Assembly: GCA_964425415.1 (NCBI GenBank)
Contig: CAYRMJ010000034.1
Span: 1 to 14,650 of the forward strand
Source: JAADDK01 sp964425415
GTDB lineage: Archaea > Thermoplasmatota > Thermoplasmata > Thermoplasmatales > Aciduliprofundaceae
Direction of reading: 5' to 3'
Length of the DNA stretch: 14,650 bases
Shown: positions 6,747-12,555 of the stretch, piece after piece
Position numbering within the stretch: the first letter of the stretch is position 1
Layout of the letters: every line of letters starts with the position of its first letter
Made by a program: the position numbers and the translations under genes
Notes under the pieces: generated by a model
What the model was told of the DNA's origin: nothing
Seen by the model: the letters and a program-made list of their open reading frames with translations, nothing else
Databases searched by the model: none

Positions 6747-7495
6747 ATGCGGAGAAGTGCAAGAAGCGTTCTGCCCCGAGTGGTGAGAAAGAGCATCTCA
6801 TCCCTTTTCTCCACGAGTTTTCTCTTTAGTAGATACCTCAGAGCCCTCTCCCATTCTCTATCGCTCAGCCCCTCTTTCATCGCATTTTTCTTCGCATCCA
6901 CGTACTTTATTGGCTGTTCAAACAGGTGAAGCTTTTTCTCGTACTCGGTGTTCAAATCCTCGTATTCAATGTTCACCGCAGGGAGGTTATATGTTATGCC
7001 CCTTTCGGTATGAAACGGCTTGACAACGATTTTTTTATTTTTCCTAGATGCGTTCAGTGTAGCAACCAGCAGTGCCATTGCCCCGGGCTTGTGTCCGCAG
7101 CCGGTGTTCGCCATGAAGTACCACCTTCCCGAATCCACGAATTCACCAAGTTTTTTCCGCATTATTTTGTAAGAAGACTGAAAGTCTGTGAGGTCTACCT
7201 TTACCATATCCATGTTTTCATATTCAGCGATCGCAAGTAACCTCTGGTACGCTTCTCGCTCCTCTCTTTCAAAATTTTCAATTAAATCTTTTATTTCCTC
7301 AATTCCGTACTGGGAGAATACGATTATTTCATTTACCGCCACTCCATCAAAATCCGAGCTGCCGGATCTGGCATGGCGCAGTGCAGCTATGAACTTTGAA
7401 ACCTCCTCAAGGTTGAGCATCTTCCTATGCTCCACATTGGCATACGTGTACGTGGTTAGAGCCGAGAGAAAAACACCCTTTGAGGAATCACTCAT
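6743..7495 (-). CDS. Second CARF-like, winged-helix protein (divergent)
   Basis: A 250-aa protein, last gene of the minus-strand cluster. The N-terminal two thirds look like a Rossmann-type alpha/beta domain. The segment ANTGCGHKPGAMALLVATLNA-like at residues 129-145 occupies the place of, and resembles, the NITGGTKLMAL ligand loop of the upstream CARF protein. The last 60 residues (LSDREWERALRYLLKRKLVEKR, then a short hairpin LFLTTRGRTLLALL) read as a winged helix. I infer a diverged CARF-wHTH, acting as a ligand-controlled DNA-binding protein, or a degenerate partner of its neighbour. The ATG overlaps the stop of the upstream gene by eight bases and follows GGGTGAG, so translation is coupled. 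The stop codon overlaps that of the convergent 169-aa gene. The CARF call is the weaker of the two. Confidence 0.6.
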   Translation of the reverse strand: MSDSSKGVFLSALTTYTYANVEHRKMLNLEEVSKFIAALRHARSGSSDFDGVAVNEIIVFSQYGIEEIKDLIENFEREEREAYQRLLAIAEYENMDMVKVDLTDFQSSYKIMRKKLGEFVDSGRWYFMANTGCGHKPGAMALLVATLNASRKNKKIVVKPFHTERGITYNLPAVNIEYEDLNTEYEKKLHLFEQPIKYVDAKKNAMKEGLSDREWERALRYLLKRKLVEKRDEMLFLTTRGRTLLALLRI

Positions 7496-8189
7496 TCAAG
7501 CTCACCCCCAGAAAATCCTTGAAGAACCACGCGGCCTCTTTCACACTTAGCTCAATTTCCCTTCCCAACTTCTCTTCCGCTATGAGATTGTATTTTTTGA
7601 GCTCTTTTTTCGCCTCGCTGAATGTTCCCTGAGACAAACCTTCATCATTTTCATCACCCTTTGCAATTCCTTTTCTTATCCTCTCCTTACCTATGATTTT
7701 TCGCAATTCTTTGCTCCGCATCTTTCCGCTTGGCGATTCAAGAAGTATCTTCAGAATGCTCCACTTCACCGTGTTCGCGTCTATTCTCAAATCTTCGGGT
7801 GTGAAGCTCACCGGCACGCGGACCAAGCGTGGCTCATCTTCCGTGGTCACGTAGATTATGGGCACCTCTCCCCCGGGCCTGTACGTGGCCAGAAGAGCGA
7901 GGGTTAGGGCCATGAGCTTCGTGCCTCCGGTTATGTTCACTATGCTCTCGTCGTTCACATATTTTTTCATCTTCCTTATGCAGTCCGCCATATCAAAGGG
8001 ATTTACCTCCACAAAGCGCACGTTCATTCCAATCTCAGTGACGATTTCATTCTTCGTTTTCTCAAATCTCGCTTTCTCCTCCTTGTTATCAATGTGCCCG
8101 TGAAATACCACTATCTCCTCAGGATTCAGAATCTTTGCAGGATAAATCACCACCTCTGGAACCCAGCCAACGGTTGAAACCAGTCTCAT
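7488..8189 (-). CDS. CARF-domain, winged-helix regulator (Csa3-like layout)
   Basis: A 233-aa protein with an N-terminal CARF-type Rossmann fold and a C-terminal DNA-binding region. The first strand and turn read LVSTVGWVPEVVI (residues 3-15), and the diagnostic loop-helix is VNITGGTKLMALTLALLA at 84-101. From about residue 135 the sequence changes to a helix-turn-helix type (SILKILLESPSGKMRSKELR, then SQGTFSEAKKELKKYNLIAEE). CARF domains are known to bind cyclic oligoadenylates or related nucleotides; Csa3 proteins are CARF-HTH transcription factors of CRISPR loci. No CRISPR array, Cas10 or nucleotide cyclase is visible here, so the ligand source is unknown. It starts at ATG 8189 after a strong GGGTGAT site, 10 bases after the preceding stop, and overlaps the next gene. 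A role in regulating this cluster is an inference. Confidence 0.78.
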   Translation of the reverse strand: MRLVSTVGWVPEVVIYPAKILNPEEIVVFHGHIDNKEEKARFEKTKNEIVTEIGMNVRFVEVNPFDMADCIRKMKKYVNDESIVNITGGTKLMALTLALLATYRPGGEVPIIYVTTEDEPRLVRVPVSFTPEDLRIDANTVKWSILKILLESPSGKMRSKELRKIIGKERIRKGIAKGDENDEGLSQGTFSEAKKELKKYNLIAEEKLGREIELSVKEAAWFFKDFLGVSLNE

Positions 8190-8199
8190 GGCATCACCC

Positions 8200-8751
8200 T
8201 CATATATTCACCTGCACCTTATACTTTTCAGCCTTAATATTTTTTGGCTCGTACTTGAGGGATATGTAAAGATAGTATGCCAAAATCAATCTTCCAATCA
8301 CTCGGGTAAGTGCATTGCGTTTTCCGGTGCGTGCCCACGGGGGCAGGAAAACCTCAACATTTCCTTTGAACCTGCGAAATTGTCCTGAAAACAGGGCATC
8401 AAGGGGCGTGCCGACATCCGAAGAGGTCATGTCTGATATGAGCATCAGGTCCCTACTCAGTCCAAATACCTCCGCGTTGGTGATTAGTGTGGTGATGGCA
8501 CTCGCTATGTAGCCCTTTGCCTCAGACATGCTTATGGTCTGAACTTTCATTCCCTTGCGGTCAATTGAGCCCAACAGTATTTCGTTGTTTTCTTTGTCTC
8601 TCTCCACCGCGATTATTAGCTCTCCCTTCTCAGATATTGGGTACCTCCACGATAGCTCATCCTCCTCATCTTTTTCTTCCGTCTCCATATGGACTTCAAC
8701 TCCAATCTCCTTTTCAAGCGCTTCTGCAAGTTTTTTTATTTTTGAATTCAT
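8200..8751 (-). CDS. Unknown protein, 183 aa, between vWA and CARF genes
   Basis: No family recognised. The N-terminal 40 residues are highly charged (KIKKLAEALEKEIG, then METEEKDEEDE). Beta-strand-like segments follow (GELIIAVER, NEILLGSID, KVQTISM), then a helix-rich part (AKGYIASAITTLITNAEVFGL), a loop with MTSSDVGTPLD, and a basic region PPWARTGKRNALTRVIG before a hydrophobic helix AYYLYISL. No signal peptide is seen. The start overlaps the vWA stop in the form ATGTGATG and is preceded by a perfect GGAGGTGAT site, showing tight coupling with the vWA gene. Its place suggests an adaptor between the ATPase/vWA pair and the CARF sensors, or a target-recognition factor; that is inference only. 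Confidence 0.78.
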   Translation of the reverse strand: MNSKIKKLAEALEKEIGVEVHMETEEKDEEDELSWRYPISEKGELIIAVERDKENNEILLGSIDRKGMKVQTISMSEAKGYIASAITTLITNAEVFGLSRDLMLISDMTSSDVGTPLDALFSGQFRRFKGNVEVFLPPWARTGKRNALTRVIGRLILAYYLYISLKYEPKNIKAEKYKVQVNI

Positions 8752-10142
8752 CACATCACCTCCTCTTTCGTGAGAACCATCAGAGTTTCGGGATCTACAA
8801 AATAAACATCGTCAACATCGGATACCCAGTTATCTGGGTATATTTTGCTCACAACGTATATTCTCTTATCCATCGTGGAAATAATCGGCAAAACCTCCTC
8901 CACATCTGCTATCACCGAATCGGTTATGAGATATATTCTGTCCACCTCCATCATAATTGCTCGCTCAATGGCCTCCCTAAGTTCGGTTCCCCCAGCTGGC
9001 TGAATTCTGAGGAGCAGAGACTCTATCTCCTCGTAGTTTGTGGTGGGCAAGATGATATGCTCCAAATCAATGCCAGATGCGAAGGGAATGAATGCAACTC
9101 TAATCTTATTTTGCCGTGCAATTCTCAATAGGTTAAGCACTGCAATTTGAGCTGCCGTGAACACTTCCCCGTGCATGGACCCGCTGCAATCCAGCACTAT
9201 GGCCACGCTTTTTGTATGCTCTTCCATGTCCCTGCCCACAACCAACTCTCTTTTCACAGCGGTGAATCCGGGAATCAAAAGTCCCGTGAGTTCAACGCTT
9301 TTTAGAACATCCAGAGTTTGAAGCTCATCACCAATGTTCCATGTTCCGTATCTCACGGTTCTGTTTAGCTTCATCTTCACGTCTCCCTCGTCGTGAATTT
9401 CCATGTACCGCTCTGCAATGTGCGCAGGATTGCTGCTAACTCCAAAGCCACCACCTCTCCCAAGGCCCCTCAAACTCCACAGATTTTTGTGAAGCCCTGC
9501 CCTTCTAAGCTCAGTTTCCACGTTTCTGGGATTTATGCGATTGACCACGATGACCGTTACAGAGTGCGGAAGAACCTGAACTGAGTCACCTAACACTTTC
9601 TTTATCAGTTCCAGTGCTCCATCTACGCGCTGGTAAAGGGGATATGGTCCTAAAAGCACCCTATGAAGCTTCTCACCGAATTTTTTGTACTCATTTCCAT
9701 CTATGTTCGTTGCGATACCCATCATTCTGGCATGTGCAGCGTAGAATGCTGCCATCATTTTCAGTGGTTTGGGAAGGTTCTTTGTGGACAGGTAATGTTC
9801 AATCAGCCTCAGGTATTCCTTTCCGTGTCTGGTTATCAGCGTGGAATCCACTATGAGGTCCGATATTATGTTTACCACGTCACGGGGATTCTTGAATCCG
9901 TGCACCTTGGCAAGGTAGTACAGTACCTCCGAGGTGTTCAAATCTTTGGGATTGATGAACAGGTGCCCGTACTCATGACGAAGTATGTTCTTAACCACTT
10001 GCTCATTCTCTTTCAGCACACTCTCCGGTAGATTAACGGAGTTCCAGTCAAAATGCGGCACTCCCTTTTTTATCATTCTCACGGGCAGCACCTTTCCGTA
10101 CTCGGCACCCACCTCTCCGTTGAGCTTTTCAATGTCAATCAT
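8751..10142 (-). CDS. HExxH metallopeptidase-like and vWA two-domain protein
   Basis: A 463-aa protein with two recognisable domains. Near the N-terminus, NILRHEYGHLF carries HExxH (H56, E57, H60), with a possible third metal ligand, Asp 95, in VVNIISDLIVD. This layout resembles the DUF2201-type putative metallopeptidase that precedes vWA domains. The C-terminal vWA domain has a complete MIDAS: DCSGS at 318-322, Thr 386 in GGTELREA, and Asp 408 in LITDS. A glycine-rich linker (GLGRGGGFG, near 231-239) lies between. MoxR-family ATPases are regularly encoded next to vWA proteins and act on them as chaperone-like partners; here the ATPase gene is directly upstream and overlaps by eight bases. 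Peptidase activity is not proven; the fold could be structural. The ATG at 10142 follows GGGATGAT and is preferred to the TTG at 10148. Confidence 0.88.
   Translation of the reverse strand: MIDIEKLNGEVGAEYGKVLPVRMIKKGVPHFDWNSVNLPESVLKENEQVVKNILRHEYGHLFINPKDLNTSEVLYYLAKVHGFKNPRDVVNIISDLIVDSTLITRHGKEYLRLIEHYLSTKNLPKPLKMMAAFYAAHARMMGIATNIDGNEYKKFGEKLHRVLLGPYPLYQRVDGALELIKKVLGDSVQVLPHSVTVIVVNRINPRNVETELRRAGLHKNLWSLRGLGRGGGFGVSSNPAHIAERYMEIHDEGDVKMKLNRTVRYGTWNIGDELQTLDVLKSVELTGLLIPGFTAVKRELVVGRDMEEHTKSVAIVLDCSGSMHGEVFTAAQIAVLNLLRIARQNKIRVAFIPFASGIDLEHIILPTTNYEEIESLLLRIQPAGGTELREAIERAIMMEVDRIYLITDSVIADVEEVLPIISTMDKRIYVVSKIYPDNWVSDVDDVYFVDPETLMVLTKEEVM
8755..8763 (-). promoter_or_regulatory. Ribosome-binding site of the 183-aa gene
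   Basis: The minus strand reads GGAGGTGAT, a full match to the archaeal anti-Shine-Dalgarno, embedded in the last codons of the vWA gene and three bases before the ATG at 8751. It selects this ATG over the adjacent GTG. Confidence 0.6.
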
Positions 10143-11238
10143 CTGCAATCATCCCCGCAAGGGTTCGCTCATCTTTCTGGTATGCCTTTTCGTCACCCTT
10201 CAGTGCGGGAATCCACACGCTCTTCAATCTTCTCTTTGCATTCTCCATTGCATTTTTGAGCCAGTGCTCACTGCTGGGATACAGGGTCTTCGCACTCTCT
10301 CTCAGATTAAGACGGTGCTGTAGCGCGTAGAACGAGCCGAAGAACACATCATCGGTGCTCACGCTTTTCCTCCCGTTTATGTATGCCCTTGCCCGGGCAA
10401 TGCTGGCGGCATCCTTCCACCACCTATGCCCCAATGGCTCGCGAATCGCAGAGCACGGCTCTGTGCGGTACATGCATGTGGAGCAGAGATTGGCCACGTA
10501 TCTCGGATTCATCACGGCCCTGTCCCCGTACTTGCATGAGGAGAAATAACTGTGCAGGAGCATTAGAACCAATCTCTGGTGCTCTCCAAACTCTATGCGC
10601 TTTTCATCATCCCATATTTTTTTCATGTCCCTCGCATTCAGCACGCTTCTCACCTTCTTTATGTCCGGTGTGCTTGGAAGCATATCAAATATGCGCTCTG
10701 GGGGCATGCTTCTAATATTCACCGCACCTGTTATGCGGTCCATCAGCGCACGGGGCACTTCCACAGAGCCAGCGTCAAAGGGATTTGCATCCAGAATTGC
10801 CACGTAGTCCTCGGTGTGGAACTTCTTATCTCGCAGCGAGACGAAGCCTTCGGAGAACAGGCCCAAGAAGGTGTTGTAAACCCTGTAATTTCCTCGCTGG
10901 AACTCGTTTACGAATTTAAAAGGCGAGGTGACAATGCTTCTTGGCTCTATCTTCTCCTCGCCCTTCATAAGCTCCGCCACGTGTATGTGGAAGAAAACAT
11001 CGTAAACTGTGAGCTCGTCCATGAGCTGAACCACCGGCATGTCCTCTGGGTCGTAGCCAAAGAATATTCTGCCAACGAGATATGAGTAAAGAGACTTGCC
11101 GAATCCGTAGGGTCCGAGAAGCAGGAACTTTCCGTTGCGAATCAGAGGTATTATTTTGAGTATTTCGTCGTTCACCCCGTCAAACACGTACCACCTTTCA
11201 AGCTCCTCTATGCCTTCCAGATACTTTTCTCTAAGCAT
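10135..11238 (-). CDS. MoxR-like AAA+ ATPase with C-terminal cysteine cluster
   Basis: A 367-aa AAA+ ATPase. Walker A is GPYGFGKS at residues 42-49. The region FVNEFQRGNYRVYNTFL (109-125) aligns with the MoxR block DEINRAPPKVQNALL, so Walker B has Asn 111 where Asp is usual, with Glu 112 kept. Sensor 1 is Asn 152 in LDANPFDAGS, and Arg 168 in LMDRI fits the arginine-finger position. After the lid there is an unusual cluster: Cys 235, then Cys 252, 255 and 262 in LCSTCMYRTEPCS, which may bind zinc or an iron-sulfur cluster. The downstream vWA gene overlaps by eight bases and is the expected partner. The ATG at 11238 is chosen because the upstream TTG and GTG options lack ribosome-binding sites and span a palindrome; a start at 11277 or 11292 cannot be excluded. 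Confidence 0.88.
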   Translation of the reverse strand: MLREKYLEGIEELERWYVFDGVNDEILKIIPLIRNGKFLLLGPYGFGKSLYSYLVGRIFFGYDPEDMPVVQLMDELTVYDVFFHIHVAELMKGEEKIEPRSIVTSPFKFVNEFQRGNYRVYNTFLGLFSEGFVSLRDKKFHTEDYVAILDANPFDAGSVEVPRALMDRITGAVNIRSMPPERIFDMLPSTPDIKKVRSVLNARDMKKIWDDEKRIEFGEHQRLVLMLLHSYFSSCKYGDRAVMNPRYVANLCSTCMYRTEPCSAIREPLGHRWWKDAASIARARAYINGRKSVSTDDVFFGSFYALQHRLNLRESAKTLYPSSEHWLKNAMENAKRRLKSVWIPALKGDEKAYQKDERTLAGMIADD

Positions 11239-11256
11239 GCATGAAAGTATGGCACG

Positions 11257-11277
11257 GTGGTTAGATAATCTACCCAC
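11257..11277. promoter_or_regulatory. Imperfect palindrome with possible internal promoter before the ATPase gene
   Basis: Arms GTGGTTAGAT and ATCTACCCAC, around a central A, match at nine of ten positions. The minus-strand core GATTATCTAA is TATA-like, about 29 bases before the ATG at 11238. It sits in the only gap of note in the cluster (11239-11305). This may be an operator bound by one of the CARF winged-helix proteins; that is an inference. Confidence 0.4.
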
Positions 11278-11305
11278 GAAACTTGGGCGCAAAAACTAAA
11301 TACAA

Positions 11306-11422
11306 TCAGATTCGCTTCAAATACTCCCACTTCTTCTTCGCCTTCTCGTCCAGAATCTCGGTGAGAAGCTTCTCAAATAGTTCCTCGGTGGTGGGCACTT
11401 TTTTCTTCTTCTTGAGAATCAT
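11306..11422 (-). CDS. Small basic ORF, 38 aa
   Basis: A short open frame, MILKKKKKVPTTEELFEKLL onward, ending in KKKWEYLKRI. It is strongly basic at both ends and should form one or two amphipathic helices. The start codon overlaps the stop of the nuclease-cupin gene as ATGA, with GGAGTG just upstream, the same coupling seen across this cluster; that makes chance unlikely. No function can be assigned. It could be a small DNA-binding or toxin-modulating peptide, or a subunit of the nuclease complex. No family recognised. Confidence 0.6.
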   Translation of the reverse strand: MILKKKKKVPTTEELFEKLLTEILDEKAKKKWEYLKRI

Positions 11423-12555
11423 TTCACTCCCTTCATCGGAATTATGCACAGGAACTTCATGTCCTCTTCCCCATCGTTCACGTACCAGTGCGGCACATCT
11501 GGAGGAACGTACAGGAAATTTCCCTCTCGGACCCTGACCTCTTCCTCTCCTGCTCCTATTATTCCCGTGCCTGAGAGTATGTATATCTCATGCTCCCACG
11601 GGTGCTGGTGCCTCGCAATCCTCCCGCCGGGCTTGAGGGTGAAGAGCCGCATGGCGTAGTTCTCAGCGCCCTGCTCCTTTGATATGAGCCACTGAATATA
11701 CGTGCCGCTGGTTCCTTCCATCTTCACCTCTTCCCGCTTCACATCATCAACATGCCCTACGTACATGCCCTCTCCATCGTTCTTTGCTATAAAAACGTTT
11801 TCTCCTATTGCTTTTTTAACCTCATCAACAACTTCATCCTCGTTAAGTATGTTCATTTCTTCGTCGTAGATTATGTAATGCAAATTCTTCAATCTTGAAT
11901 AGCCCTTATTGTACGCGCTCTCAATACTGCCATAGTGCTTGTAACTACTTCTCTTCACCTGAAACCCAACGCTCCAGTTATGGCCCTCAACCACCATGTC
12001 CACTCCCGCCTTGTCGCTCTTCAAATTCACGGTTTTTACAGCGGCCTGAATTCCCAACTTGGACAGAATTCCCTCCAATTTCCGTTTCACAACCTCCTCA
12101 GCCCGCAATCCCCTGAAATTTCTCTCCACTATTAGCTCTCTTATCCAATCCACGCAGTCATCAACAGTTACGTTGTAGTATTCGGCGGACCTTCTTATCA
12201 CTTCTCTGTCCTCCGAATCCACGCCCCTCCCGTAGGACCTGTATTCAGGGAGATCTTCAGGATTGGTTATCCACTCGTATAATCTCTCACCTAAAATTCT
12301 GCAAACTTCCTGAAGGGACAGGTTGTACTCTTCCCTACACCTCCTGTCCAACCATCTTTCCCATGCCTCCTTTGTTATCTCTTCAACATTGTTTTCAAAT
12401 TCCTTTGCCTCTCCCTGCAAATAGAGAAACTTCTTTCCATTTATCTTCGTGGTGGTCAGATTTCTGTAACCCGCTTTGTTAGCGACCATGTTCAGGAGAA
12501 GCTCCTTACTTCTCGTTATATTCCCGTTCAAGTCCGATTTTTTGAAAAGCTTCAT
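11419..12555 (-). CDS. PD-(D/E)XK-like restriction nuclease fused to a C-terminal cupin
   Basis: A 378-aa two-part protein. Residues 1 to about 260 look like a restriction endonuclease: after the helix EEVVKRKLEGILSKLG comes GVDMVVEG (Asp 186), then VGFQVKRSS with Gln 199 and Lys 201, giving D-X12-QxK, a common variant of the PD-(D/E)XK site, as in MjaI-like enzymes. Residues 264-378 form a complete cupin with HQHPWEHEIYILSG (His 316, His 318, Glu 323) and PPDVPHWY (His 356) as metal ligands. The cupin begins at an internal ATG (11766) with its own TATA-like box, so it may also be made alone. The gene overlaps the methyltransferase by 50 bases; ATG 12555 follows GGTGAGG, and a TTG nine codons upstream is less likely. 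It probably cuts the unmethylated site of its partner. The cupin's role is unknown. Confidence 0.78.
   Translation of the reverse strand: MKLFKKSDLNGNITRSKELLLNMVANKAGYRNLTTTKINGKKFLYLQGEAKEFENNVEEITKEAWERWLDRRCREEYNLSLQEVCRILGERLYEWITNPEDLPEYRSYGRGVDSEDREVIRRSAEYYNVTVDDCVDWIRELIVERNFRGLRAEEVVKRKLEGILSKLGIQAAVKTVNLKSDKAGVDMVVEGHNWSVGFQVKRSSYKHYGSIESAYNKGYSRLKNLHYIIYDEEMNILNEDEVVDEVKKAIGENVFIAKNDGEGMYVGHVDDVKREEVKMEGTSGTYIQWLISKEQGAENYAMRLFTLKPGGRIARHQHPWEHEIYILSGTGIIGAGEEEVRVREGNFLYVPPDVPHWYVNDGEEDMKFLCIIPMKGVK
11786..11797 (-). promoter_or_regulatory. Internal TATA-like box before the cupin part
   Basis: The minus strand reads CGTTTTTATAGC within the nuclease coding region. Its centre is 25 bases from the in-frame ATG at 11766 that opens the cupin domain, exactly the archaeal spacing for a leaderless start. 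GGAG also lies just upstream of that ATG, so internal translation from the long mRNA is possible too. Confidence 0.4.

Noticed and set aside
6743..8189. Type III CRISPR accessory locus
   Set aside because: CARF-like genes are present, but there is no repeat array, Cas10, Cas7 or adaptation gene in the window.
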